DNA of 64,000 nt, taken from Pelagivirga sediminicola (GTDB lineage Bacteria > Pseudomonadota > Alphaproteobacteria > Rhodobacterales > Rhodobacteraceae). The number at the start of each line of letters is the position of its first letter. The first letter of the stretch is position 1. The position numbers were made by a program, and so were the translations under genes. Shown here one piece after another: positions 37,247 through 47,500 of the stretch. The stretch covers positions 1 to 64,000 of the forward strand of contig NZ_QCYH01000008.1 in assembly GCF_003072125.1 (NCBI RefSeq), in the 5' to 3' direction. Under the pieces are notes generated by a model, which saw only the letters and a program-made list of their open reading frames with translations, did no database searches and had not been told where the DNA came from.

Positions 37247-38707
37247 ATGGTGTCGCCCGATACAGACGCGCAATTATCCGGCGAAATCGACGCCGATCCA
37301 ACGGCGGACCCGATAAGATGGCGTATCCTTTTCGTGCTGCTGGTCACGATCTTCATGACGCTGATCGGTGTGAGCATCGTGAACGTGGCGCTGCCCTCGA
37401 TCCGGCAGGGGCTGGGCGCGTCGCAGTCGGACCTGCAATGGGTATTGTCGGGCTATGCGCTGACCTTCGGGGTGATCCTGGTGGCGGCGGGGCGCGCGGG
37501 CGACATCATGGGCCGGGGCGGCCTGTTCCTGATCGGCGTGGGCATCTTTACCGCCGCGTCGGTCGCGGCGGGGCTGGCGCCCAACGCCGAATGGCTGAAT
37601 GCCGCGCGCTTTGTGCAGGGGATCGGATCGGGGCTGCTGAACCCGCAGGGCCTGGGCATGATCCAGCATTATTTCCGCGGCGACGCGCGCGGGCGCGCGT
37701 TCGGTTATTTTGGCACCGCGGTCGGCTTTTCGGTGGCCATCGGCCCGGTCCTCGGCGGCTTTCTGATCGAGCTGGGCGGGCCCGATCTGGGCTGGCGGCT
37801 GACATTTCTGGTCAACGTGCCGATCGGCCTGACCGCCATCGTTCTGGGGCTGCTGTGGTTTCCGCGCCCCCTGATCGTGCGCCTTCCCAGGACGGGAAGC
37901 GGCCTGCGCTCGCTGGATCCGGTCGGCGCGGGCTTGCTGGGATTCGCGGTGCTGGCCATCCTCTTTCCCTTCGTCGAGGGGAGCGGACGCACGATCCTGT
38001 GGCTGCTGCTGCCCGCGGGGCTGCTGCTGGTCTGGCTCTGGGTGCTGTGGGAGCGGCGCTATGCCCGTCTCGGCCTTAGCCCGATGGTCGATCTCAAGAT
38101 CTTCGCGACCCGCAGCTATACCAACGGCATCACGATCATGGCGCTCTATTTCATGGGCGTCACCAGCGTCTGGGTGCTGGTTGCGCTCTATGTGCAGGAG
38201 GGCGCGGGCAAGTCGGCGCTGCAATCGGGCACGTTCGGCATTCCTGCCGCGCTTCTGTCGGCCTATGCCGCGCATTGGTCCGGCAGCCGGGTCATGCGCT
38301 TTGGCCGCAAGCTGGTGATCGGGGGGATGCTGATCGCGCTCTGCGGGCTGGGGCTGAGCATCATCGTGGTGCTGATGCACGAAGCCGGGCATCTGAGCAT
38401 CTGGTGGCTGATGGCATCGCTGGCCTTTGTCGGCATCGCCCAAGGGGCGGTGATCAGCCCGAACCAGACGCTGACGCTGTCGGAGGTTCCGCTGAACTAT
38501 GCCGGCAGTTCCGGCGCCATCATGCAGACCGGCCAGCGGATCGGCACCGCGGTCGGGATCGCCGTCATTACCGCCGCGACATTCTGGGCGCTGTCCAGGG
38601 CGTCATGGTCCGCGGCGATGGTCACGGGATTCAGCCTGATCGGATTCGTGGTGTTTCTGGGCCTTCTCGTCGCGGTCAAGGATCTGCGCGACCGCCGCAA
38701 GGCCTGA
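37247..38707 (+). CDS. MFS efflux transporter of the DHA2 (EmrB/QacA) family
   Basis: 486 residues with about fourteen membrane segments. Family motifs include VSIVNVALPSIRQGLGAS after helix 1, LQWVLSGYALTFGVILVAAGRAGDIMGRGGLF, and the antiporter motif C GIGSGLLNPQGLGMI. It is a proton-driven exporter at the inner membrane. Substrate is unknown, and multidrug or metabolite export is typical. It is divergent from mgtE and convergent with the GMC gene. No regulator or membrane-fusion partner adjoins. Confidence 0.9.
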   Translation: MVSPDTDAQLSGEIDADPTADPIRWRILFVLLVTIFMTLIGVSIVNVALPSIRQGLGASQSDLQWVLSGYALTFGVILVAAGRAGDIMGRGGLFLIGVGIFTAASVAAGLAPNAEWLNAARFVQGIGSGLLNPQGLGMIQHYFRGDARGRAFGYFGTAVGFSVAIGPVLGGFLIELGGPDLGWRLTFLVNVPIGLTAIVLGLLWFPRPLIVRLPRTGSGLRSLDPVGAGLLGFAVLAILFPFVEGSGRTILWLLLPAGLLLVWLWVLWERRYARLGLSPMVDLKIFATRSYTNGITIMALYFMGVTSVWVLVALYVQEGAGKSALQSGTFGIPAALLSAYAAHWSGSRVMRFGRKLVIGGMLIALCGLGLSIIVVLMHEAGHLSIWWLMASLAFVGIAQGAVISPNQTLTLSEVPLNYAGSSGAIMQTGQRIGTAVGIAVITAATFWALSRASWSAAMVTGFSLIGFVVFLGLLVAVKDLRDRRKA

Positions 38708-38733
38708 GGGGCGGGCAACCTGCCCCGCCCCCC
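38708..38733. terminator. GC-rich hairpin between convergent genes
   Basis: GGGGCGGGCA and TGCCCCGCCCC pair with one bulged base around a short loop, directly after the MFS stop and nine bases before the end of the GMC gene. There is no T-tract, so termination is uncertain. Confidence 0.4.
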
Positions 38734-38741
38734 GGGCGCCA

Positions 38742-40364
38742 TCACTCCTCGCGCGCGCCTGCGGCGATCGCGTCCACCGCACGCAGCGACAGGGCGGCGA
38801 TGGTCAGGCTGGGGTTGGCCGTGGCCGACGTGGGAAAGGTGCCCGATCCCAGCATGAACAGGTTGCGGTGATCGAAGCTGCGCAGATCGGCATCCACCAC
38901 CGCGCCTTTCGCATCCGCGCCCATCCGCACGGTGCCGATGATGTGGCCCGCGCCCTCGGCATCCTCGCGGTGGTTGACGTTGGTTGCGCCCATCGCCTCG
39001 AAAATCTCGTCATGGGCCTCCTGAGCGGCCTGAAGTCCGGCGCGGGTATACTCGGACAGATCGTAATGAATGCGCGGCAAGGGCATGCCGTTCGCGTCCT
39101 TTTTATCGGGGTCCAGCGTCACGCGGTTTTCCGCGTCCGGCGATTGCTCGACCAGCGAGCTGATGCGGATCTGGCGTGATGTCGCCTCCTTGATCGCGGT
39201 ATCGAGCGCATCGCCGCGCAGACCCGAGCGGGCCAGATCCTCGGCCGTCGAGAGCGGCGCACCGGTGGGCCAGCTATGCCCGTCATTGGCAATCTCGATC
39301 CGGAAGGCCGCGTGATCCTTGCGAAAATCGCCATCGCGCAGGTTCTCGATGCCCGATGTCGACAGCGGGCCGCGGAACGGCCAGACCGGCTCGGCCGTCT
39401 CCGCCCAGCTCAGCTTGGAGGGGTGGTCCATCAGGTTGCGCCCCACCTGGTCCGAGCTGTTGAAGATGCCGTTCTGCGCGCCCTCCTGCGCCGAGTTCAG
39501 CAACAGGCGCGGCGTTTCCACCGCGTGCGCCGCAAGCACCACCACCTTGCCGCTTGCAACGCCGGTGCTGCCGTCCGCGCGGCGGAAATCGACAGAGGCA
39601 ATGCGCCCGTCCGCGCCCAGATTGAGCCGCGTCGCCGTCGTCTGGTCATGCACCTCGGCGCCTGCGGCCTCGGCCTCCCGGACGTGGACGGTGGCATCGT
39701 ATTTGGCCTGAATGGGGCAGATCGGGATGCACGACCCGTTGCCGCAACAGGCCGGGCGATTCGCGTGGAATTCCGAGTTTCGCCCCTGTGGCGTTGCACG
39801 CAAATGAAACCGCGAGCCCTCCAGCGCCTTGCCGACCACCTTGTCCAGATAGGTGACCGGGATCATCGGCATCGGAAAATCGCCCGACCGTGGCGAGCCC
39901 AGATCCTCGCTGCTGTCGCCGGCAACGCCGATTTCCTGCTCGGCAGCCAGATAGAACGGCTCCAGCGCGTCATAATCGAGCGGCCAGTCGACGGCGTGGC
40001 CGTAAAGCGTGTTCAGCTTGAAATCTGCCGGCACGTTGCGCAGCGTGGTGCCCAGCCAATGCCACGTCGTGCCGCCGACAACCTTCAGGTAGGTGGATTT
40101 GAACAGCTCCGGGCCCATTTGCTGATAGTATTCCTCCAGCTTGTGGGTCAGCGGATGGGGCGCTTCGGGATCGTTCGGATAGGGCGATTCCGGCACCTTG
40201 GCCGGGGCTTTCCAGAACGTCTCGACCGCATCGAAACGGTCGATCCGCTTGCCGCTTTCCAAAAAGGCCACCTTCAGGCCTTTTTGCGCAAGTTTCGCGC
40301 CTGCCATCGCTCCGGCGATACCGGTGCCGATGATGAGAACGTCCGCGGTGATATCATTTGCCAT
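38742..40364 (-). CDS. GMC-family FAD-dependent dehydrogenase, large subunit, with iron-sulfur-type Cys cluster
   Basis: 540 residues. N-terminal FAD fold VLIIGTGIAGAMAGAKLA. RPACCGNGSCIPICPIQAKYD gives Cys206, Cys207, Cys212 and Cys216, the same pattern as the cluster-binding segment of bacterial FAD glucose dehydrogenase (3Fe-4S). The C-terminus has the GMC catalytic His (GAGHIIGTVRMG) and NPSLTIAAL. It oxidises an alcohol or sugar and passes electrons out through the cluster. No signal peptide of its own: export with the twin-arginine small subunit encoded 50 bases upstream is expected. Sugar specificity is not readable. Confidence 0.88.
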   Translation of the reverse strand: MANDITADVLIIGTGIAGAMAGAKLAQKGLKVAFLESGKRIDRFDAVETFWKAPAKVPESPYPNDPEAPHPLTHKLEEYYQQMGPELFKSTYLKVVGGTTWHWLGTTLRNVPADFKLNTLYGHAVDWPLDYDALEPFYLAAEQEIGVAGDSSEDLGSPRSGDFPMPMIPVTYLDKVVGKALEGSRFHLRATPQGRNSEFHANRPACCGNGSCIPICPIQAKYDATVHVREAEAAGAEVHDQTTATRLNLGADGRIASVDFRRADGSTGVASGKVVVLAAHAVETPRLLLNSAQEGAQNGIFNSSDQVGRNLMDHPSKLSWAETAEPVWPFRGPLSTSGIENLRDGDFRKDHAAFRIEIANDGHSWPTGAPLSTAEDLARSGLRGDALDTAIKEATSRQIRISSLVEQSPDAENRVTLDPDKKDANGMPLPRIHYDLSEYTRAGLQAAQEAHDEIFEAMGATNVNHREDAEGAGHIIGTVRMGADAKGAVVDADLRSFDHRNLFMLGSGTFPTSATANPSLTIAALSLRAVDAIAAGAREE

Positions 40365-40414
40365 TGCTGAAATTCCTTGGATATTGGTCTGTTAAATGAA
40401 AACGCGCGTGCCGC

Positions 40415-40855
40415 TCATGCCTTGGGCGGGTCCGCCCAATCGCCCATCTGCCCGTTGCAAAAGGCCATCGGCGTGGCGAATGTCATCGCCTGCCAGATCA
40501 GCGCATCGGTGTAGAACAGAACGTTCGGATCGTCCGCGGCAGGCGATGTTCCGGTGTACCAGGTCGCGACGATGGAGTTCTCCAGCTCGGCCGCCTCGCC
40601 CCCGCCGACCAATGCCGCGATGTCATCGGCCTTTCCGGCCTGCGAGAACGCCTCCAGCATTTTCGCCGCAAGATCCTCGTAGAGATCGTCCTTGCCGGTC
40701 AGTTCCTTGGACAGGGCAAGAAATGCGCCGACGTCAAGATCGGCCGCCATGGCACCTTTGGGCCATTGGGCCAGCGGCAGGACCGCCAGCGCGGACACGG
40801 CCGAGAGCAGACCGCGGCGGGTCAGCCTGGGCGAAGATGCGGTGTTGGTATCCAT
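40415..40855 (-). CDS. twin-arginine small subunit of a FAD-dependent sugar/alcohol dehydrogenase
   Basis: 146 residues from ATG 40855 (MDTNTASSPRLTRRGLLSAV). TRRGLL followed by a hydrophobic stretch and AMA is a Tat signal. The mature domain ends in MAFCNGQMGDWADPP, matching the small subunits of FAD sorbitol/fructose/glucose dehydrogenases. These subunits act as hitch-hiker chaperones exporting the GMC subunit. A third, cytochrome c, subunit usual in such enzymes is not encoded next to it. Confidence 0.82.
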   Translation of the reverse strand: MDTNTASSPRLTRRGLLSAVSALAVLPLAQWPKGAMAADLDVGAFLALSKELTGKDDLYEDLAAKMLEAFSQAGKADDIAALVGGGEAAELENSIVATWYTGTSPAADDPNVLFYTDALIWQAMTFATPMAFCNGQMGDWADPPKA

Positions 40856-40975
40856 GAAGTCGTCCCCCGTTTGAAATGCCTGTGGATTGCGTTGCAACCC
40901 GACAGCGAACGTGCCGGACGTTTCAATGGTTCCGGCCGGGCGGCGCGTTTGCAGCCCGTGACGCGTCTTGCCGCG

Positions 40976-43486
40976 TCACTTCTCGCTGGCGCCCAACGGC
41001 AAGAGATCGGGGTCAATTCCGCGCTTCTCGGCGCTGGCCCGGACGCCGTTTCTGAGGGCCTGACTGCGCGTCAGCAACGTCCGAAAGCGCGTCTCGTCCA
41101 GGATCAGAAGCGTCGAGGGGGCGATTGCCTGCGCCTCGACCCGGCGGGCCTTGTTCATCAGGATGGCCATCTGGCCGAACATCTCGCCCCGGCCCAGCCG
41201 CCAAGTCTGGCCCGCGCTTTCCAGTTGCACCGCGCCCGACGCGATGAAGAACACGCTTTTCGCGGGATGGTCCTTGTGAAAGATCACCTTGCCCGCATCG
41301 ACATACCGGGTCTGCAGCGAGCGGCCCAGCTTCCTGAGCGCGCGGTCGTCGAGATCGGCGAACAACGGAAACTGCCGCACCAGCTCCGAGCGCTGCACCG
41401 CAATATCAAGCCGCGGGCGCGCCTCCGCCTTGGCCCGGCGCCCGGTGAGGTCCTGCATCAGCGCGGTATAGACTTCGGCGCCGATCAGCCCATCGTCACG
41501 CATCGCGGTATATTCGCGCTCTTCCAGCCGCAGCGCCGTCCGGCGGATGAAGCGGCGCTCCAGTTCCTCGGCATAGCCGGGATATTGCAGCCGAAGTCCT
41601 TCCAGCGCGGTCTCGACACTCTCGATCCGACGCTCCAGAAGCTCGTGCAGGACGTCGCCCACGCGCCGCCCGTGGATGCGGCGGATGCGCCCGTCGATGA
41701 AGGCGTGCAGGTCCTGCAGGATCAGCCGCTGCGACAGCAGCCGCTCGAACCGGTCGGCGGTCATGCGCACCAAGAGGGTCTGCAGACCCAGCCGGCTGTG
41801 CAGCACCACCGCGGCGCGGAACGCCTTGCCATAGGCCACCGAGCGGCGCGCCGAGCGTTGATAGCCGCTGCGCCCGCCGGTGCGCGCCGCCTCGATCAGC
41901 CGATCGGCGTCCGACAGGATCTGCTCGGCCATGCGCGCCGATATCGTCCGCTCGCGCACGCGTTCAAGGATCGTCTCGCGCTCGAACCCGGCCAGCGCGA
42001 TCAGGCCCAGCGTGATCCGGTCCCGGTCCAGAATGTCGACCGTGTTCTCGGCCGATTTCACGGCCTCCTCCAGCCGGTCGCCGAACATCTTCGCCTCCGA
42101 ACGCACGATGTCATGGGTCAGGTTGTAATCGTCTGTCGTGCGGGCGACATCCTCGCGCACGGTCTGCAGCGCGACGGCGACCACCTGCCGCGACATCGCC
42201 TCGTCAATGGGGGACAGCCGGTCAAGCCCAAGCCAGCCGATGACCGTCCGCAGCGTCGTGCCCTGCACGATCAGCGTGAACAGCGTGAACCCCGTCGCCA
42301 GGATCCCGACGAGGCGCTTGACCTCGACCGGCACGCGAAAGCTCTCGGTCACGGCAAGCGCAAGCGCCAGCGTCACCGCCCCGCGCAGCCCGCCCCACAG
42401 GATCGCGGCGCGGTAGGGCCGGTCGACCACGGGCGAGACGCGCAGCATCGTCAGCAGCGGCAGCAATCCGAACAGGATCACCGCGCGCGCCGCGATGGCC
42501 GCAAGGACGATGACCACGATCAGCAGAAAATCCCCGATCCTGACATCCTGCAGGATGCGCGGGATCAGCAAGGCGGCAAGGATGAAGATCAGCGCGCCGG
42601 CCCAATGAGCCAGAAGATCCCAGATCTCGCGCAGGTTGATCCACGCCTGCGGCGGCAGACGCCCCGGCCCCGTCAGGTTCAGCGTCAGCCCGGCAACGAC
42701 GACGGCGATCACGCCCGATGCGCCGATCACCTGCTCGGCCCCGATATAGGCCAGATAGGGCAGCGCCACCGAGATCGAGATCAGCGCCAGCTCGTGACGC
42801 CCGAACAGCGCCATGATCCAGACCGCGATCCGCGTCGCCAGCCAGCCGGTCAGCGCCCCGCCCGCGATCAGAACCGGAAACCGGCCCAGCGCATCGCTCA
42901 GCCGGGGGTCGGACCCGCCGATCGCGACGAACCCCATGAAAAGGCCGAAAAGCGCGATGGCCGCCGCATCGTTCAGCAGGCTTTCGCCCTCGATGATCCG
43001 CGCCAGCCTGCGCGGCGCCGAGATCGAGCGGAAGATCGACACCACCGCCGACGGATCGGTGGTGGAAACGATCGCCCCGATCAGCAGACAGGCCGCGATC
43101 GGCAGCGCGCTGACCCATGACAGCGCGATCCCCACGCTCAGCGTCGCCGCGATCACCGCGACAACCGCCAGAACCAGGATCGGCACCCAGTCATCGAGCA
43201 TCCGGCGCAGGTTCATCCCCAGCGTCGCCTGAAACAGAAGCGTGGGAAGGAACACGTACAAAAAGACGTTGGACCGGATCGGCAGCCCAAGGATCGCGGC
43301 GGCCACCGGATTGAGCGCATCGGTCAGATCGGTGCGCATGAAGAACAGCGCGCCGGTTCCGATCAGAATGCCCAGGATCGCGAGGATCACAGTATAGGGC
43401 AGCCGCAGGCGCGCCGCCAACGGCTCGGCCGCGCCGATGACCAGAAAGAGCGATGAGATCACCGCGGTGACAAGAACGATATCCAT
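40976..43486 (-). CDS. CPA1-family Na+/H+ antiporter with C-terminal cyclic-nucleotide-binding-like domain
   Basis: 836 residues from ATG 43486. About twelve membrane segments fill the first 400 residues, with the ion-binding Asp pair in IIEGESLLNDAAAIALF and VSTTDPSAVVSIFRS. A long cytoplasmic helical region follows, then a cNMP-binding-like fold (about 700-825: LFADLDDRALRKLGRSLQ, AGKVIFHKDHPAKSVFFIASG, GEMFGQMAILMNKARRVEA). The phosphate-binding cassette GEMFGQMAIL is close to the CRP consensus but has Lys-Ala-Arg-Arg rather than the full RTA. Exchanges Na+ (or K+) for H+ at the inner membrane, probably gated by a ligand or by the regulatory domain. Confidence 0.88.
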   Translation of the reverse strand: MDIVLVTAVISSLFLVIGAAEPLAARLRLPYTVILAILGILIGTGALFFMRTDLTDALNPVAAAILGLPIRSNVFLYVFLPTLLFQATLGMNLRRMLDDWVPILVLAVVAVIAATLSVGIALSWVSALPIAACLLIGAIVSTTDPSAVVSIFRSISAPRRLARIIEGESLLNDAAAIALFGLFMGFVAIGGSDPRLSDALGRFPVLIAGGALTGWLATRIAVWIMALFGRHELALISISVALPYLAYIGAEQVIGASGVIAVVVAGLTLNLTGPGRLPPQAWINLREIWDLLAHWAGALIFILAALLIPRILQDVRIGDFLLIVVIVLAAIAARAVILFGLLPLLTMLRVSPVVDRPYRAAILWGGLRGAVTLALALAVTESFRVPVEVKRLVGILATGFTLFTLIVQGTTLRTVIGWLGLDRLSPIDEAMSRQVVAVALQTVREDVARTTDDYNLTHDIVRSEAKMFGDRLEEAVKSAENTVDILDRDRITLGLIALAGFERETILERVRERTISARMAEQILSDADRLIEAARTGGRSGYQRSARRSVAYGKAFRAAVVLHSRLGLQTLLVRMTADRFERLLSQRLILQDLHAFIDGRIRRIHGRRVGDVLHELLERRIESVETALEGLRLQYPGYAEELERRFIRRTALRLEEREYTAMRDDGLIGAEVYTALMQDLTGRRAKAEARPRLDIAVQRSELVRQFPLFADLDDRALRKLGRSLQTRYVDAGKVIFHKDHPAKSVFFIASGAVQLESAGQTWRLGRGEMFGQMAILMNKARRVEAQAIAPSTLLILDETRFRTLLTRSQALRNGVRASAEKRGIDPDLLPLGASEK

Positions 43487-43719
43487 AACATGCGGATACC
43501 CCAATTCGGCGCAGGCGGGAACTGGTCTCAACGGCAAATCCACGCAATCGCGGGCATCACTGGTGCAGCCGCGCGAACCGGCATCATATGGATGGACCAA
43601 GGGGCGATCATGCACTAGCCTTCAAGGCCGGCTGCCTCCGGTTCCGGGCGACACCGCCCTGCCCGGTCCGGGCCGCCTTGAGCAGACGGCACAAGGCCAG
43701 CGCCGGAAGGACTGATGCA

Positions 43720-44583
43720 ATGAAGAAAATCATGGTTGCCACGGATTTCTCCGAGCGCTCCGACATGGCCGTGACGCGCGCCGCCATGCTTGCGCGCCAA
43801 AGCGGCGCCGCGATCGCGCTGGTCCATGTCGTCGATGACGATCAGCCGCGCCGCATCGTCGAGGTCGAGCGCGAGGAATCGCAGGCGCTGCTGGACCGGG
43901 CGGCGCAGACGATCCGCGAGGCGGGCGATGTTACCTGCGAGACGCGCGTTCTGATGGGATCGTCCTTTGCGGGGCTTGTCGAGGCGGGGGCGCAACTGCG
44001 CCCCGATCTGCTGGTGATCGGCGCCCATCGCCGGCAAATGCTGGAGGATGTGTTCATCGGAACCACGGCCGAGCGCACGATCCGCCTCGTGGATTTCCCG
44101 GTGCTGATGGTCAACGCGCCCGCCGCAAGGGATTACCGCCACATGATGCACACCTCCGACCTGTCGGCCGGCTCGCAAGACGCGTTGCAGCGCGCCGTCG
44201 CGCTTGGCATCGGCGCGGATGCCCGCAACAGCGTGCTTCACATCTTCGACGCGCCCGCGCTGCGGCTGGTGATGGTGGACACCATGTCACGCGACGAACA
44301 GAAACGGTATCTGGCCAATGAGCGGCAAGATGCCATGCGCGCGCTGCGCGCCTTCCTGTCGGACGCAAAGCTGGAGGGTATCGAGCCGGTCGTGCGCTAC
44401 AAAGTGAAGGCGACCCATGACGAGATCCTGAAAGCGGCGAAGGCCGAAGAGGCCGATATCGTCATGCTGGCAACCCACGGCCGGCGGGGCCTTGCCAAGC
44501 TGCTGATCGGCAGCGTCACCGAAAAGGTGCTGCGCGCCGCACCCGTGGACATCCTGTCGATCCCGCCCAGGCGCGGCGGTTGA
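43720..44583 (+). CDS. universal stress protein with two UspA domains
   Basis: 287 residues from ATG 43720 (GGAAGGA upstream). Domain 1 spans about 1-132 (KIMVATDFSERSDMAV start) and domain 2 about 140-287. Domain 2 keeps the ATP-binding motif THGRRGLAKLLIGSVTEKVLR. Domain 1 has the weaker GAHRRQMLEDVFIGTTAERTIR. A cytoplasmic stress protein. It is divergent from the antiporter, with 233 bases between them, and convergent with smc. Confidence 0.9.
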   Translation: MKKIMVATDFSERSDMAVTRAAMLARQSGAAIALVHVVDDDQPRRIVEVEREESQALLDRAAQTIREAGDVTCETRVLMGSSFAGLVEAGAQLRPDLLVIGAHRRQMLEDVFIGTTAERTIRLVDFPVLMVNAPAARDYRHMMHTSDLSAGSQDALQRAVALGIGADARNSVLHIFDAPALRLVMVDTMSRDEQKRYLANERQDAMRALRAFLSDAKLEGIEPVVRYKVKATHDEILKAAKAEEADIVMLATHGRRGLAKLLIGSVTEKVLRAAPVDILSIPPRRGG

Positions 44584-44594
44584 GGCGACGAGCC

Positions 44595-47500
44595 TTACGC
44601 CACCAGCGCCTCGGCCTTTTTCAGATCGACCGAAACCAGTTGCGACACCCCCTGTTCGGCCATCGTGACGCCGAACAGCCTGTCCATCCGGCTCATCGTG
44701 ACGGCGTTGTGGGTGATGATCAGGAACCGCGTTTCGGTGCGGCGGCACATCTCGTCCAGAAGATCGCAGAACCGTGCCACGTTGGCATCGTCCAGCGGCG
44801 CGTCGACCTCGTCCAGCACGCAGATCGGCGCGGGATTGGCCAGAAACACGCCGAAGATCAGCGCCAGCGCAGTCAGCGTCTGCTCGCCGCCCGAAAGCAG
44901 GCTGAGCGTGGCCAGCTTCTTGCCGGGGGGCTGGCACATGATCTCAAGCCCCGCCTCCAATGGATCGTCCGATTCCACCAGCACCAGATTGGCCTCGCCC
45001 CCGCCGAACAAATGCTTGAAAAGCATGCTGAAATTCGCGTTCACCTGCTCGAACGCGGTCAAGAGTCGCTCGCGCCCCTCGCGGTTGAGCCCGGCGATGC
45101 CGCTGCGCAGCGCCTTGATCGCCTCCTCCAGATCGGTCTTTTCGGCGATCAGCGTGCCGTGCTCGGCCGCGATTTCCTTGGCGTCCTCCTCGGCGCGCAG
45201 GTTGACGGCGCCCAGCGCGTCGCGCTGGCGTTTCAGCCGGTTCACGTCCGCCTCGATCGCCTCGGCGCCGGGCATGGCGTCCACATCCGTATCGAGCGTG
45301 GCGAGCAGCGCCTCCGGCGTCATCTCAAGCTCGTCGGCGATCCGCTGAGCGGCGGCGCGGCGCGCCTCGCTCGCGGCGTCGGTGCGCGCCTCGCTGCGCG
45401 CGCGGGCCTCGCGCGCCTCGCCTGCGGCGCGTTCGGCGGTGCGCTCGGCCTCGGTGGCACTGCGCTGCGCGCCCTCGCCAGTGCTCAGCGCATCGCGGGA
45501 GCCGGCCAGACGCGCCTCGGCCTCGGTGATCTTCTCTGACAGCGTGCTGCGCTCATCGGCCAGCTTCGCGGGGATCTCGGCGGCCTCCGCCAGTTCGGCC
45601 TCGGACGCGGCCTTGCGCTCGGCCAGCTCGGCGCTGCGCTTTTCAGCCGTCTCCAGCCGGTGCCGCCAGCCGCTGATCTCCTTGGTCACTTCCTGGCGGC
45701 GGCGCACGCGTGCCTCGCCCTCGCGGCGCAGCTCGTCATGGGCCGAGCGGCGCGACATCATGGTGATGCGCGCGGCCTCGACCGTCATCTTGATATCCTC
45801 GGCGCGCGCGCGCTCGGCCTCCAGATCGCCCAGATCCGCCAGCCCCCTTTCGGCCTCGGCAAGGGCGGTGCGCGCGCCCATCGCCTCATCCTCGTGGCGG
45901 GTCACGGCGAGGCCCAGCGCCTCCAGCTTGGACGCGGCCAGGTTGCGATCCGCCTCGGCGCGGCTGAGCGCGCGCGAGGCGTCCTGCATCGCGCTGTCGG
46001 CGGTGCGGCGCGCGGCGCGCGCGGCCTTGTCGGCCTCGGTCCGCTCGGCCAGCTGGTGGGTCAGCGTCTCATGCGCGCTGCGCGCCCCATCGGCGCGCGC
46101 GGTGGCGTGTTCCAGCAATTGTTTCAGCTCTTCCAGACGGTTAAGCTGCTGGAGCCGCAATGCCGCGGCCGAGGGTGCATCCTCGGCCCAGGCGCGATAG
46201 CCGTCCCAGCGCCACAGATCACCCTCAAGGCTGACAAGGCGCTGGCCCGGTTTAAGCTGCGCCTGCAGGCGCGGCCCCTCATCGGGATCGACCAGCCCGA
46301 TCTGGCTCATCCGGCGGGCCAGAACATCAGGCACGGAGACATTCCGGGTCAGCGGCGCCGCCCCGTCCGGCAGGGTCTGGGGCGCGTCATATCCCGGCAG
46401 TTCCGTCCAGCCGGACGGCCCGTCCGCGCCCACCTGCGGCGCGCGCAGATCATCGGCAAGCGCGGCGCCAAGCGCCTTTTCATAGCCTTGCTGCACCTGC
46501 AGACGGTCCATGATCTGCCCGCCCTCGGCGGTGTCGCGGTCCAGCAGCCGTGCCAGCGCCGAGACCTCGGCGCTCAGCGCGCTGAGCTCGCCGTCGGCGG
46601 CGCTGCGCTCGGCGCGCGCGTCGGCCTCGCGTGCCTGGGTGTCGCTGCGCGCCTCGTCGGCAGCCAGCAACGCGGCCTCGGCGGCCTCGGCGGCGGCCTG
46701 CGCCGTGCGCTCGGCCTCGCCCGCGGCGTCGAAATCGCGGCCCGCCTGCTCCATCGCCTCGCGGCTCTGGGCGACGGCGGCGCGGGCGCGCTCGGCCTCC
46801 GCCTCGCTGCGCTCCAGCGTCTTGCGGCTGTCGGACAAAAGCCGCTGCGCGGACTGGTGGCGCGCAGCAAGGCGCGCGACATCCTCGGTCAGCACGCTCA
46901 GATCCGACTCGCGCTCCTGAAGCCGCTCGCTGGCCTCGCGCGCGGCGTCCGCGGCATCCCCAAGACGGTCCTCGTGGCCCTCGGCGGCCTTCAGCAGCTC
47001 GGCCTGCTCCCAGTCAAGGCGCGCGATCGTGTCGCCCGCATCCCGGTTCAACCCCGCCTCGCGCTCGATGTCGCGCGCAAGCTGCGCGATGCGGCCCTCC
47101 AGCGTCTCGATCCGGGTGCGCGCGGCGATTTCCTGATCGGCAAGGCTGCCATGCTGCACGCTCAGCCGTTGCAGGATGGCGGCGGCGATCGCCTCCTCCT
47201 CGCGCAGGGCCGGCAGGGCGTCTTCGGCGGCGGCGCGGGCCTTGGCGGCGTCGCGCGCGGCTGTCTCCGCGCGGGCCGTGGCGGCCGTGCGCTCGCGCAG
47301 CTCGCCGCGAGCGACGGTCAACGCCTCGTCCGCCTCGCGCCAGCGCCGATAGAGCAGCAGGCCCTCGGCATGGCGAAGTTCGTCCCCGATGGCGCGATAG
47401 CGCGCAGCCTGGCGCGCCTGCCGCGCCAGCGTGGCAAGCTGCCCGGCCAGTTGATCGACGGTATCGTCCACGCGCGTCAGATTGGCCTCCGCCCCCTTCA

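Noticed and set aside
35530..38079. 849-codon plus-strand frame across mgtE and the MFS gene
   Set aside because: Spans two real genes on both strands in the wrong frame, with no protein-like character.
40766..43120. 784-codon plus-strand frame opposite the antiporter
   Set aside because: Low-complexity Arg/Asp/Gln/His translation, antisense to a clear membrane protein.
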